Source: Marinovum algicola (GTDB lineage: Bacteria > Pseudomonadota > Alphaproteobacteria > Rhodobacterales > Rhodobacteraceae). From it: DNA of 64,000 nt. Numbering within the stretch: position 1 is the first letter of the stretch; the number at the start of each line of letters is the position of its first letter. The notes beneath the pieces were generated by a model. That model saw only the letters and a list, made by a program, of their open reading frames with translations, was not told where the DNA came from and made no database searches. The stretch is taken from contig NZ_FNYY01000008.1 of the NCBI RefSeq assembly GCF_900109145.1, positions 1 to 64,000 on the forward strand, in the 5' to 3' direction. Below are positions 26,181 through 34,448 of this stretch, piece after piece. The translations under genes and the position numbers were made by a program.

Positions 26181-26510
26181 TCAGGGAAGGTGGAAGACCT
26201 CTTCCATCGGTGCCCACCATTCACCCTCTGACCGGCTGTCGAGCGGGCTTTGCATCGGGCCGCAGATCTTCCACCAGTCGCGGGTGACGGGATCGGCGGC
26301 GATGGCGGCGGAATCGGCTTCGAAATCAGTGCCGGTATACTCCCAATAGCTGAACATCAGCATTTCCGGCTCGCGCAGGAAGATCGAGTAATTGGTGATG
26401 TTGGACTGCCGCAACCGTGCCAGCACATCCGGCCAGACCTCGGCATGAAGGCGTTTGTATTCCGCTGTGTGCTCCGGCTTCAGTCCGATGACCTGTCCCA
26501 TGCGTTTCAT
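26181..26510 (-). CDS. L-rhamnose/L-fucose mutarotase family protein
   Basis: A 109-residue protein of the RhaM family, which interconverts alpha and beta anomers of deoxy-sugars. Motifs are MGQVIGLKPEHTAEYKRLHAEVWPDVLARL with the conserved His, NITNYSIFLREPEMLMFSYWEYTG, and DWWKICGPMQSPL; the Tyr/Trp residues of the sugar pocket are retained. It overlaps the lactonase gene by 4 bp. With the surrounding pathway, L-fucose or a similar 6-deoxy sugar is the likely substrate. Confidence 0.88.
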   Translation of the reverse strand: MKRMGQVIGLKPEHTAEYKRLHAEVWPDVLARLRQSNITNYSIFLREPEMLMFSYWEYTGTDFEADSAAIAADPVTRDWWKICGPMQSPLDSRSEGEWWAPMEEVFHLP

Positions 26511-27349
26511 TGAATTTCTCCCTCTTGATCAAGCGCGTAGATGCGGCGCGCGGTATTGCCGAACAGCGCCTCGCGTTCGGCCAAGGTCAGCTCTGCCGCC
26601 ATTTCCTGCGCCGCCGCGTGCCATTTGGCATAGGTGCCGGCCAGCTCCAGCACCGGCCAGTCGCTGCCCCACATCACCCGCTCGGGCCCGAAACAGGCGA
26701 ACACATGATCGAACACCGGGCGCAACCTTGGGGCGGACCAGCCGGGACCGAATTCATTGGCCAACCCCGAGAGCTTGCAGCTGACCTGCGGATGGCGGGC
26801 AAGGGCCTGAATGCCGGCGCGCCAGTTGTCGCCGGGATCGCTGCCGGCAAAGCGCGGCTTGGCGCAGTGGTCGATGATCAGCGGCAGCTCCGGCAGGGCG
26901 CGGGCGAGCCTGTCGATCAGCGCAAGATGGCGCGGCGTGATCAGCGCGTCCATGCGCAGCCCGGCTTCGGCCACCTGGCGCAACCCGGTCAGCACGTCAT
27001 CACGCAGAATCCAGTCGGTTTCGGGGATGTCCTGAAGCATCGGCCGGATGCCCCGCAGCCGCGGATGCGCGAGGCGGTCGATCTGGCGCGGCACATCCCC
27101 GGTCAGATCGAGCCAGCCGACCACGCCGCGGATCAGCGGCGTGGTGTCGGAGAGCGACAGCAGGAATTCGGTCTCTTCCAGCGTCGGGGCGGCCTGAACG
27201 GCCACCGTTCCGGTCACCCCGGCGGCCTGGGCCAGCGGCGCGAGATCGGGCGGCAGGAGGTCGCGGCGGATCGCGGCCACGCTGTCATCCATCCACGAAT
27301 AGTCGCCGCGCGCGATGCGCCAGAAATGCTGGTGGGCGTCAATGGTCAC
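26507..27349 (-). CDS. amidohydrolase-family sugar lactonase (L-fuconolactonase type)
   Basis: A 280-residue TIM-barrel hydrolase of the amidohydrolase_2 / COG3618 group that opens aldono-1,5-lactones. It begins with TIDAHQHFWRI (the HxH metal motif), has LIIDHCAKPRF in the middle and VMWGSDWPVLEL near the end, all family marks. I favour the GTG start at 27349, which follows AAGGAAAATCC, over an ATG at 27364 that has no ribosome site. It hydrolyses the lactone made by the sugar dehydrogenase and is coupled to the mutarotase gene. Confidence 0.88.
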   Translation of the reverse strand: MTIDAHQHFWRIARGDYSWMDDSVAAIRRDLLPPDLAPLAQAAGVTGTVAVQAAPTLEETEFLLSLSDTTPLIRGVVGWLDLTGDVPRQIDRLAHPRLRGIRPMLQDIPETDWILRDDVLTGLRQVAEAGLRMDALITPRHLALIDRLARALPELPLIIDHCAKPRFAGSDPGDNWRAGIQALARHPQVSCKLSGLANEFGPGWSAPRLRPVFDHVFACFGPERVMWGSDWPVLELAGTYAKWHAAAQEMAAELTLAEREALFGNTARRIYALDQEGEIQ

Positions 27350-27371
27350 GGATTTTCCTTGCATGCTGCAT

Positions 27372-27390
27372 TGTTCTAAATAATAACAAA
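27372..27390. promoter_or_regulatory. AT-rich imperfect dyad with CTAAATAAT core (sugar-cluster site 1)
   Basis: TGTTCTAAATAATAACAAA carries GTT/AAC arms around CTAAATAAT, in the 61-bp gap between the divergent lactonase and oxidoreductase genes. The same nine-mer recurs before the permease operon at 30480. In such GC-rich DNA the shared AT block is a reasonable candidate for the GntR regulator's operator. Confidence 0.45.
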
Positions 27391-27410
27391 CCAAATCGGG
27401 AGACTCGTCA

Positions 27411-28502
27411 ATGGCAATTCCAACCGTCCTGCAATTCGGCACCAGCCGCTTTCTTCAGGCGCATGCCGATCTGTTCCTTGCCGAGGCCATGCCAGAGGCG
27501 CGCCCCGTCGTGGTGGTGCAATCGAGCGGCGATCCGGCGCGCGCCGGGCGGGTCGCGGCGCTGGCACAGGGCTATGACGTCAGGATCCGCGGCTTGCAGG
27601 ACGGCAAGCCATTGGACGAAACCCGGCGGGTCACCTCGGTGGCGCGCGGCCTGTCGCTCGGCCCGGATCTGGACGAAGTGGCGCGCCTGGTGGCGGGGGA
27701 TGTGGAAATGATCCTGTCGAACACCGCCGATGCGGGTTTTGCGCCGCAACCGGCCGATGCGGGGACGCGGTTCGACATGGCGATGTCGTATCCCGCCAAG
27801 CTGGCGCATCTGTTGCGCGGCCGGTTCGAGGCTGGCGGCGCACCGGTGCAGATCATGCCGACCGAGCTGGTGCGCAATAATGGCAGGGTCCTGCGCGATC
27901 TCGTGCTGGCCGCCGCCGGCGCCATGCCGGCGGGCTATCGCGACTGGCTGCGTGACGAGGTCGTCTGGGTCAATTCGCTGGTCGACCGCATCGTTTCCGA
28001 GCCGCTGCATCCGGCGGGGGCGGTTGCCGAACCCTATGCGCTCTGGGCGATCGAGGCGCAGCCGCGCCTGCGGCTGCCCTGCACCCATCCGGCGATACGG
28101 GAGGTGCCCGATCTGGGGCCGATCGAGCGCCGCAAGCTCTTCGTGCTCAATCTCGGGCACAGCTGGATCGTGGCCGACTGGCTGGCGCGCGGGCGGGCCG
28201 GTGCCACCCATGTGCGCGACGTGATGGCAGATGCCGATTGGGCCGGGCGTTTGCGCGACCTTTATGCGCAGGAGGTGCTGCCCGGCTTTGCCGCGGCGGG
28301 GGAGGGCGATGGCGTGGCCGAATATGTGGCGACCACGCTGGAGCGCTTTGCCAACCCCTATCTCGACCACCGTCTCGAAGACATTGCTCAGAACCATGCC
28401 GAGAAGCTCGCGCGTCGGATCGGCGCCTTTCTCGATTGGGCTGAGGCCAACGGCGACACTGGCGCCAAACCGCAGCTGCGCGCTGCCCTGGAGGGGAAAT
28501 GA
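27411..28502 (+). CDS. mannitol dehydrogenase-family oxidoreductase (tagaturonate/mannonate reductase type)
   Basis: A 363-residue NAD-dependent polyol/hexuronate dehydrogenase. The N-terminal segment VLQFGTSRFLQAHADLFLAEA, the internal LSNTADAGF and MPTELVRNNGRVLRDLV, and the catalytic-domain motif VWVNSLVDRIVSEPL are typical of UxaB/UxuB-type enzymes; PTELVRNNG holds conserved active-site residues. It is somewhat shorter than most family members (usually 380-490). It overlaps the aldo-keto reductase gene. Its job in a fucose-like pathway is unclear: it could act on a related sugar acid or feed a side substrate into the pathway. Confidence 0.82.
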   Translation: MAIPTVLQFGTSRFLQAHADLFLAEAMPEARPVVVVQSSGDPARAGRVAALAQGYDVRIRGLQDGKPLDETRRVTSVARGLSLGPDLDEVARLVAGDVEMILSNTADAGFAPQPADAGTRFDMAMSYPAKLAHLLRGRFEAGGAPVQIMPTELVRNNGRVLRDLVLAAAGAMPAGYRDWLRDEVVWVNSLVDRIVSEPLHPAGAVAEPYALWAIEAQPRLRLPCTHPAIREVPDLGPIERRKLFVLNLGHSWIVADWLARGRAGATHVRDVMADADWAGRLRDLYAQEVLPGFAAAGEGDGVAEYVATTLERFANPYLDHRLEDIAQNHAEKLARRIGAFLDWAEANGDTGAKPQLRAALEGK

Positions 28503-29473
28503 CCATGAAGACACGACGCATCGGCACCACGGATCTTTCGGTCACCGAGGTCGCTTTCGGCTGCGCCAGTATCGGCAATCTCTATCGCGAAACCAGCGAG
28601 GCCGAGGCCGAAGCGGTGTTGTCGCGCGCCTGGGAGGCGGGCATCCGCTATTTCGACACCGCGCCGCATTACGGCCGCGGCCTGTCCGAGATGCGTCTGG
28701 GGCGGTTCCTGAAATCCCGCCCCGAGGCTGTCGTGTCCACCAAGGTCGGGCGCATCCTGTCTCCCGCCGGATCGACGATTGCCGAGGCCGACGGCTATGT
28801 GAGCCCGGCCCAGAACGACGTGCGCTACGATTACTCCGGCGACGGGCTCGAAGAGAGCTTCGAGCAGAGTTGCGAGCGGCTCGGGCGCACGGAGATAGAT
28901 ATCCTCTATGTGCATGATATCGGGGAATATACCCATGGCGCCGAAGGCAATCGCCCACACCGCGAGGCGTTTCTTGACAGCGGTTATGCGCGGCTCGTTC
29001 GGCTTCGCGAGCAGGGGCGGATCAAGGCCTTTGGCCTTGGCGTCAATGAATGCGAGGTCTGCCTCGACCTGATGCGCAATGCCGGGCCGATCGACGTGAT
29101 CCTGCTGGCCGGCCGGCTGACGCTGCTGGACCGATCCGCCGAGGCAGAGCTGGTGCCCGCCTGCACAGCGGCGGGGACAAGCCTGGTGCTCGGCGGTATC
29201 TTCAATTCCGGCATTCTGGCGACCGGCCCGGTCGAAGGCGCGACCTATGATTACGGCCCGGCCCCCGAAGAGGTGCTGAACCAAGTGGCCGAGTTGCAGG
29301 CCAGGTCCGAGGCGCTGGGCGTGCCGCTGGCGACGGCGGCGTTGCATTTCGCCATGCAGCATCCGGCGGCGGCTTCGGTGCTGCTTGGCACCGCGAAACC
29401 GGCCTCGCTGACCCGCAATCTCGACGCGCTTGCGACACCAACGCCGCGCGGCCTGCAAGCGCTCTTTGGCTGA
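28499..29473 (+). CDS. aldo-keto reductase, D-threo-aldose 1-dehydrogenase / L-fucose dehydrogenase type
   Basis: A 324-residue AKR. MKTRRIGTTDLSVTEVAFGCASIGNL opens the barrel. The tetrad is visible as FDTAPHYGRG (Asp, Tyr), STKVG (Lys) and ILYVHDIG (His). This subgroup oxidises L-fucose, D-arabinose or L-galactose at C1 to the lactone. It starts in an ATGA overlap, with a second ATG six bases on that could also be used. It provides the first step of the pathway, with the lactonase and mutarotase genes just upstream on the other strand. Confidence 0.87.
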   Translation: MTMKTRRIGTTDLSVTEVAFGCASIGNLYRETSEAEAEAVLSRAWEAGIRYFDTAPHYGRGLSEMRLGRFLKSRPEAVVSTKVGRILSPAGSTIAEADGYVSPAQNDVRYDYSGDGLEESFEQSCERLGRTEIDILYVHDIGEYTHGAEGNRPHREAFLDSGYARLVRLREQGRIKAFGLGVNECEVCLDLMRNAGPIDVILLAGRLTLLDRSAEAELVPACTAAGTSLVLGGIFNSGILATGPVEGATYDYGPAPEEVLNQVAELQARSEALGVPLATAALHFAMQHPAAASVLLGTAKPASLTRNLDALATPTPRGLQALFG

Positions 29474-29479
29474 GCGCGT

Positions 29480-30382
29480 TCAGCCCAGGTCGTGATGTCG
29501 CAGCGAGGACAGCAAGGTTGTCTTCGAGGTCCGCAGGTGGCGCAGGGCGGCGTCGCGCGCGGCCTCGGCATCGCGGGCCTCGAGCGCGTCGATGATCGCC
29601 AGGTGCTCATCGATGGCGGCGGCATTGCGGTGTTTCTCTTCGGTCTTGTCCCACATGTAATGGTAGTGAAAAATCAGCGAGATCACCTTTTGGAACTCGG
29701 CGATAAAGCGATTTCTGACCACTGAATTGATGGTCTGGTGAAACCGTTCGTCAAGCTTGGAGAATTCGTGGAAATCGCGGTCGATGGCCTGTTTCAGGGC
29801 GAGGTGGTCGGCGCGCAGCTGCGCCAGCCCGGCCCAGACCGGATGATCCACCGGCGCCTCGACGACCTGGCTCACGGCGTTCTGTTCCAGCACCGAGCGG
29901 AAATCTGACAGCTCGATGGCGAAATCCTTGGTAAAGCCCAGCAGCATCCAGCCGCCCTGCGGCCGGCGCGAGACCAGGCCAAAGCGGCTGAGCCCGGCAA
30001 GGAATTCCTTGAGATCGTATTGCGGCACCTCGAAGGTGCGCGACAGTTCCGCCACCGACAGCGGCGTATTCGCCGGAACGTCGAAGCGCAGCACCCAATC
30101 GAGAAAGCGTTGCTCGAGATCGCTGGGGTCGGCCGCGGCCTCGGGCACCGCGATCCGGTCTTCGGCGCGGGGCTGGCGCAGCAGATGTTTGTCGCGGCCC
30201 TGCCAGGAAATCAGGCCGAGCTCTTCCAGCCGCGTCAGGCAGCGCCGGATCACCGTGCGGCTGACGCCGGCAATCTCGGCCAGACGGGTTTCCGAGGGAA
30301 TCGGCGCCTTGGGCGGCAGGGTCTCGCAATAGGTGAGGATCCGGTTGTAGGCCTCCCGATACCTGGTGTCGCTGCGCGCCAT
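29480..30382 (-). CDS. GntR-family (FadR-type) transcriptional regulator of the sugar cluster
   Basis: A 300-residue regulator, longer than typical FadR proteins because the N-terminal half is extended. It has a winged-helix motif PSETRLAEIAGVSRTVIRRCLTRLEELGLI at about residues 24-54. A second winged-helix-like segment (TPLSVAELSRTFEVPQYDLKEFLAGLSRFGLV) lies at about 100-130. The C-terminal FCD effector domain contains LDERFHQTINSVVRNRFI and ends in HLAIIDALEARDAEAARDAALRHL. It is convergent with the aldo-keto reductase and divergent from the ABC operon, so it probably binds the AT-rich sites at 30427-30490 and 27372. The effector may be a pathway sugar acid. Confidence 0.87.
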   Translation of the reverse strand: MARSDTRYREAYNRILTYCETLPPKAPIPSETRLAEIAGVSRTVIRRCLTRLEELGLISWQGRDKHLLRQPRAEDRIAVPEAAADPSDLEQRFLDWVLRFDVPANTPLSVAELSRTFEVPQYDLKEFLAGLSRFGLVSRRPQGGWMLLGFTKDFAIELSDFRSVLEQNAVSQVVEAPVDHPVWAGLAQLRADHLALKQAIDRDFHEFSKLDERFHQTINSVVRNRFIAEFQKVISLIFHYHYMWDKTEEKHRNAAAIDEHLAIIDALEARDAEAARDAALRHLRTSKTTLLSSLRHHDLG

Positions 30383-30426
30383 GTCACTGCCTTTCCTCGC
30401 GTCCGCCCCGGGGCGGTTCTTGTATT

Positions 30427-30443
30427 TGTACGATATTATAAAA
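30427..30443. promoter_or_regulatory. AT-rich site TGTACGATATTATAAAA (sugar-cluster site 2)
   Basis: An AT-rich element resembling the 27372 and 30476 sites (TGTaC followed by an A/T run), placed close to the divergent regulator gene. It is a candidate autoregulatory operator. Similarity is partial. Confidence 0.35.
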
Positions 30444-30448
30444 AACAG

Positions 30449-30490
30449 TTGACGGAATCAAGAGAGGCTTGTTTATGTACTAAATAATTA
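30449..30490 (+). promoter_or_regulatory. promoter of the sugar ABC operon with overlapping CTAAATAAT site
   Basis: A -35-like TTGACG (30449-30454) is followed after about 18 bp by TTATGT as a weak -10. The CTAAATAAT nine-mer at 30480-30488 (context TGTACTAAATAATTAAAT) overlaps the expected transcription start, where a repressor would act. The same nine-mer occurs at 27376-27384 before the dehydrogenase genes. Confidence 0.45.
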
Positions 30491-30518
30491 AATGCAAGAC
30501 AGCGAGAAGGGGAGGCGC

Positions 30519-31553
30519 ATGTCTGACGCAACCAAACCCGCGGATCGGCGCGCTGCGACGCCGCTGGCGGCCCTGATGCCGGATGCGGCCAAGATCCACC
30601 GGCTCTCGGCGGTTCTGACGCTGCTGCTTCTGGTGGCCGGGTTTTCGCTGGCCAGCCAGGCATTCTTTTCGGTCAACAACGGGCTGACCATCCTGTTGCA
30701 GACCTCTGTCATCGGCCTGCTTGGCATCGGCATGACCATGGTGATCATCACCGGCGGCATCGACCTCTCGGTCGGCTCGGTTCTGGCGCTCTCCGGGGTC
30801 GGCACGGCGATGGCGATCAAGGCCGGGCTGCCGGTGGCGCCGGCGATGGCCCTTGGCGTTCTGATCGGCGCCGGCTGTGGCGCGGTCAACGGTCTGGTTG
30901 TCACCCGGATGAAGATCCCGCCGTTCGTGGCGACGCTGGGCATGATGCTGATGGCGCGGGGTCTGGCCCTGCAACTGACCGGCGCGGCGCCGATTTCCCA
31001 GCTTGGCGAGGCCTTTGGCCGGCTGGGCAACGGGGCGCTCTTTCGCATGGTCGAGATGCAGTCCAACGGGTTTCCCAAGGTGATCTTTCCCGGCATTCCC
31101 TATCCGGCGATCCTGCTGCTGCTGGTGGCAATGGGCGCGGCCTACATGTTGCGGCGCCGCCGCATCGGCCGCCACATCTATGCCACCGGTTCCAACGAAG
31201 AGGCGGCGCGGCTTTCCGGCGTGCGCGTCGATCAGACCAAACTCTATGCCTATGTGATGTCGGGCGCGCTGGCCGGGCTGGCGGGCAATGTGCTGATGTC
31301 GCGTCTGGTCACGGCGCAGCCCAGCGAAGGCGTGATGTACGAGCTTGACGCCATCGCCGCGGCGGTGATCGGCGGCGCCTCGCTCTCGGGCGGTGTCGGT
31401 ACCGTCTCGGGCACGATGATCGGCGCCTTCATCATCGGCATCCTGCGCAACGGGCTGAACATGGCCGGCGTCTCGGCCTTCATCCAGCAGATCGTCATCG
31501 GTGCGGTGGTGATCGGCGCGGTCTGGATCGACCAGATGCGCAACCGGCGCTGA
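30519..31553 (+). CDS. sugar ABC transporter permease (RbsC-like)
   Basis: A 344-residue inner-membrane permease of the ribose/monosaccharide class with about ten helices. Family features are GIGMTMVIITGGIDLSVGSVLALSGVG, KIPPFVATLGMMLMARGLAL, and IYATGSNEEAARLSGVRVDQTKLYAYVMSGALAGLAG. The start at 30519 follows AGAAGGGGAGG; an ATG 27 bp earlier lacks a ribosome site. The import target is likely the deoxy-sugar degraded by the downstream genes. Confidence 0.92.
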   Translation: MSDATKPADRRAATPLAALMPDAAKIHRLSAVLTLLLLVAGFSLASQAFFSVNNGLTILLQTSVIGLLGIGMTMVIITGGIDLSVGSVLALSGVGTAMAIKAGLPVAPAMALGVLIGAGCGAVNGLVVTRMKIPPFVATLGMMLMARGLALQLTGAAPISQLGEAFGRLGNGALFRMVEMQSNGFPKVIFPGIPYPAILLLLVAMGAAYMLRRRRIGRHIYATGSNEEAARLSGVRVDQTKLYAYVMSGALAGLAGNVLMSRLVTAQPSEGVMYELDAIAAAVIGGASLSGGVGTVSGTMIGAFIIGILRNGLNMAGVSAFIQQIVIGAVVIGAVWIDQMRNRR

Positions 31554-31565
31554 CAGAGGTTCTGT

Positions 31566-31590
31566 CCGGTGCCGGCCATGGCCGGACCGG
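31566..31590. other. GC-rich hairpin between permease and binding-protein genes
   Basis: CCGGTGCCGGCC-AT-GGCCGGACCGG is a nearly perfect inverted repeat with one bulge on each side, in the 84-bp gap after the permease. There is no T-run. Such hairpins often adjust transcript stability so that the binding protein is made in excess over the membrane subunits. Confidence 0.45.
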
Positions 31591-31637
31591 GCGTCCAATA
31601 AGACCAAGACCCAAAATCTCAACTGAGGAGGAATGAG

Positions 31638-32576
31638 ATGAAGACCTACAAGCTTGGAATGCTGGCGTCGGTGATGGCGCTTTCGGCCGGGATGGCCACG
31701 GCCGGCGAGATCGCGGTGATCGTCAAGACCACCAGCTCGAACTTCTGGCAGAACGTCAACAAGGGCGCGGAAGCCGCGATCGCGGCCCAGTCCGAACACA
31801 GCTTCAGCTTTGATGGCCCGGCCACCGAAAGCGCCGTCGCCGATCAGGTCAACCTCGTCGAGAACGCGATCAACCGCGGCGTTTCCGGCATCGTGCTGGC
31901 ACCGTCCGACCCCGAAGCGCTGGCCCCGGTGGTCAAGCGTGCCTATGAGAGCGGCATTCCGGTGGTGATCATCGACAGCGCCCTGACCGACGGCGCGAAA
32001 GGCACCTATCAGGCGTTCCTGTCCACCGACAATTGCGCCGCCGGCGAAGAGGTGGCCAAGCGGATGATCGACGAGGCCGGCACCGAGGGCAAGGTTGCCG
32101 TGATGTCCTATGTCGCCGGTGTCGGATCGGAAATCGGCCGCGTCGGCTGTTTCTCGGACTATCTGACCGCCAATTCGGATCTGGAAATCGTCGGCCCTTA
32201 TTATTCGCAGAGCCAGATGGCGCAGGCGCTGAACCAGACCACCGATATCCTTGCCTCAAACCCCGATCTTGTCGGCATCTTCGGCGCCAACGAGCCCACC
32301 GCCGTGGGCATGGGCCGCGCCATCATGCAGGCGGGCAAGGCCGGTCAGCTGGTCGCGCTGGGCTTTGACGGCAACGAAGACCTGCAACAGTTCGTCCGCG
32401 AGGGGCTGATGGAGGCGACGGCGGTTCAGGGCTCTTTCGCGATGGGCGAAAAGGGCGTGAACGCGATCATCGACATCCTCGGCGGTGAAAAGGTCGAGCC
32501 CTTCATCAACACCGGTGTGGTGCTGGTGGATCAGGAGAACATCGACTCCGACCAGGCGAAAAACGTGCTCTACTGA
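31638..32576 (+). CDS. sugar ABC transporter periplasmic binding protein (RbsB-like)
   Basis: A 312-residue class I sugar-binding protein starting after GAGGAGGAATGAG, the strongest ribosome site in the cluster. The signal peptide is cleaved near ATA-GE (residue 23). The fold is recognised by VIVKTTSSNFWQNVNKGAEAA, VSGIVLAPSDPEALAPVVKRAYESGIPVVIIDSAL, and GIFGANEPTAVGMGRAI. The aromatic Phe-Trp in SSNFWQN resembles the sugar-stacking position of RbsB. It presents the sugar to the permease just upstream. Confidence 0.92.
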   Translation: MKTYKLGMLASVMALSAGMATAGEIAVIVKTTSSNFWQNVNKGAEAAIAAQSEHSFSFDGPATESAVADQVNLVENAINRGVSGIVLAPSDPEALAPVVKRAYESGIPVVIIDSALTDGAKGTYQAFLSTDNCAAGEEVAKRMIDEAGTEGKVAVMSYVAGVGSEIGRVGCFSDYLTANSDLEIVGPYYSQSQMAQALNQTTDILASNPDLVGIFGANEPTAVGMGRAIMQAGKAGQLVALGFDGNEDLQQFVREGLMEATAVQGSFAMGEKGVNAIIDILGGEKVEPFINTGVVLVDQENIDSDQAKNVLY

Positions 32577-32653
32577 GCCGAAATCGCGGCGGGCGCGCCA
32601 GGTTGCGCGCCCGTCGATCAGACAGCAGCAGACCCCCGGCAGAAAGGCGCCCC

Positions 32654-33430
32654 ATGTCACAGCCCCCCCTCGTAGAGATGATCGGTATCGAGAAGCACTT
32701 CGGTGGCGTCCGGGCCGTCGATCACGTCTCGCTTGATCTGTTTCCCGGCGAGGTGGTCGGCGTGCTGGGCCACAACGGCGCCGGCAAATCCTGCCTGATG
32801 CGCATCCTGGCCGGCGCGATGATCCCCAATGCCGGCGAAATCCGCGTCAACGGCAGCCCGGTGAGCTTTGCCGATCCCAACGACGCCCGCGAAGCCGGAA
32901 TCGAGACGATCTATCAGACGCTGGCGCTGGCCGATCACCTGGATGCGCCGTCGAACCTGTTTCTCGGCCGCGAGCTCAAGACCCGTTTAGGCAATCTCGA
33001 CGATGCCCGCATGCTGGCGGAATCGCGCAAGGTGCTGGCCCGGCTCAACCCGAATTTCAAGAACCTGCAAGACCCGGTCTCGTCGCTTTCGGGCGGCCAG
33101 CGGCAGGTGATCGCCATTGCCCGGGCGATCTATTTCGACACCCGTGTTCTGATCATGGACGAGCCCACCGCCGCGCTCGGCCCGTCGGAGACCGCGATGG
33201 TCGCCAATCTGATCCGGCAATTGCAGTCCGAGGGCATCGGCATCCTGCTGGTCAGCCACGACATGCACGATGTCTTTGACCTCTGCGACCGGGTGGTGGT
33301 GATGAACAAGGGCCGGCTAGTCGGCGCCCACCGCATCGACGAGGTGACCAAGGACGATGTGCTCAGCCTGATCGTCAAGGGCGAACTGCCGGCCGACTGG
33401 ACGGCGCGCAATCTGGAGGCGGCGCAATGA
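32654..33430 (+). CDS. sugar ABC transporter ATP-binding protein (single-domain, FrcA-like)
   Basis: A 258-residue ATPase with one nucleotide-binding domain, half the size of RbsA, as in FrcA-type systems. Walker A is GHNGAGKSC, with Cys following the usual Ser; the signature is SLSGGQRQVIAIARAI, Walker B VLIMDEPTAALGPSE, switch region ILLVSHDMHDVFDLCDRV. The start at 32654 follows AGAAAGGCGCCCC. It completes the permease, receptor and ATPase set and overlaps the zinc dehydrogenase gene by 4 bp. Confidence 0.92.
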   Translation: MSQPPLVEMIGIEKHFGGVRAVDHVSLDLFPGEVVGVLGHNGAGKSCLMRILAGAMIPNAGEIRVNGSPVSFADPNDAREAGIETIYQTLALADHLDAPSNLFLGRELKTRLGNLDDARMLAESRKVLARLNPNFKNLQDPVSSLSGGQRQVIAIARAIYFDTRVLIMDEPTAALGPSETAMVANLIRQLQSEGIGILLVSHDMHDVFDLCDRVVVMNKGRLVGAHRIDEVTKDDVLSLIVKGELPADWTARNLEAAQ

Positions 33431-34437
33431 AGGACGTGATGCAAGAGACAATGGCCTGCGGCACCTGTGTCGAGCCGGGCACTTTCGCGCTGCAAGAACG
33501 TGCCAAGCCGCGCGAGGCGCCAGAAGGTCACCGACTGGTGGATATCGCCGCCATCGGCATCTGCGGCACCGATTACCACATCTTCGAGGGCAAACACCCG
33601 TTTCTGAACTACCCGCGCGTGATCGGCCACGAGCTCTCCGGGCATCTGGCCGACGGGCCGGACGCCGGCAGGCTGGTGGTGGTGAATCCCTATCTGTCCT
33701 GCGGCACCTGCCGGGCCTGCCGACGTGGCAAACCCAATTGTTGCAGCGATATCGCGGTGCTAGGGGTGCACGCCGATGGCGGCATGTGCGCCCGGATCGT
33801 TGTGCCGGAACAGAACCTCTATCCCGCCGAAGGGCTGACACCGGAGCAGGCGGCGATGGTCGAGTTCCTTGCCATCGGTGCCCATGCGGTGGCGCGCTCA
33901 GGGTGCGGGGCGGGCGACCGGGTGATGGTGACCGGCGCGGGGCCGATCGGGCTTGGCACCGCGCTTTTTGCCCGGATCGCGGGGGCCGAGGTGCATCTGA
34001 TGGATCTGAGCGCCCAGCGGCTTGCCAAGGCCGCCGATCTCTTCGGCTTTGCCGACACCCATCAGCCGGGCGAGGATATCCTGTCGGGCGATCTGGCCGA
34101 GGGGTTCGATCTGGTGTTCGACGCCACCGGCAATGCCAAGGCGATCGAGGCGGGCTTTCCACTGGTGGCGCATGGCGGCAGCACCGTGCTGGTCAGCGTG
34201 GTCAAGGAAAGCATCACCTTCGCCGACGCCGAGTTTCACAAGCGCGAATCCCGCATCATCGGAAGCCGCAATGCGCTGAAAGAGGATTTCGACCGGGTGA
34301 TGGCGGCGATCCGCAGCGGCGCGGTGCCGACCGAGGCCATCGCCTCGGCCATCGTGCCGCTCAAGGATCTGCCCGCGCGGTTCGCGAAGCTCGCGCATGA
34401 CCGTGATCACCTGATAAAGGTCATCGTGACGCCGTGA
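33427..34437 (+). CDS. zinc-dependent medium-chain dehydrogenase
   Basis: A 336-residue alcohol/polyol dehydrogenase. Catalytic zinc ligands lie in GICGTDYHIF and VIGHELSGHL. The structural zinc site is NPYLSCGTCRACRRGKPNCC, and the Rossmann motif is VTGAGPIGLGTALFARIAG. It most resembles sorbitol/L-threonine/galactitol-type enzymes. It is inside the sugar operon, overlapping the ATPase gene, so it probably oxidises a sugar or sugar acid. Since an aldo-keto reductase and an SDR can already supply both pathway oxidations, this enzyme may widen substrate range. Confidence 0.85.
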   Translation: MKDVMQETMACGTCVEPGTFALQERAKPREAPEGHRLVDIAAIGICGTDYHIFEGKHPFLNYPRVIGHELSGHLADGPDAGRLVVVNPYLSCGTCRACRRGKPNCCSDIAVLGVHADGGMCARIVVPEQNLYPAEGLTPEQAAMVEFLAIGAHAVARSGCGAGDRVMVTGAGPIGLGTALFARIAGAEVHLMDLSAQRLAKAADLFGFADTHQPGEDILSGDLAEGFDLVFDATGNAKAIEAGFPLVAHGGSTVLVSVVKESITFADAEFHKRESRIIGSRNALKEDFDRVMAAIRSGAVPTEAIASAIVPLKDLPARFAKLAHDRDHLIKVIVTP

Positions 34438-34448
34438 AGGATACAGAA

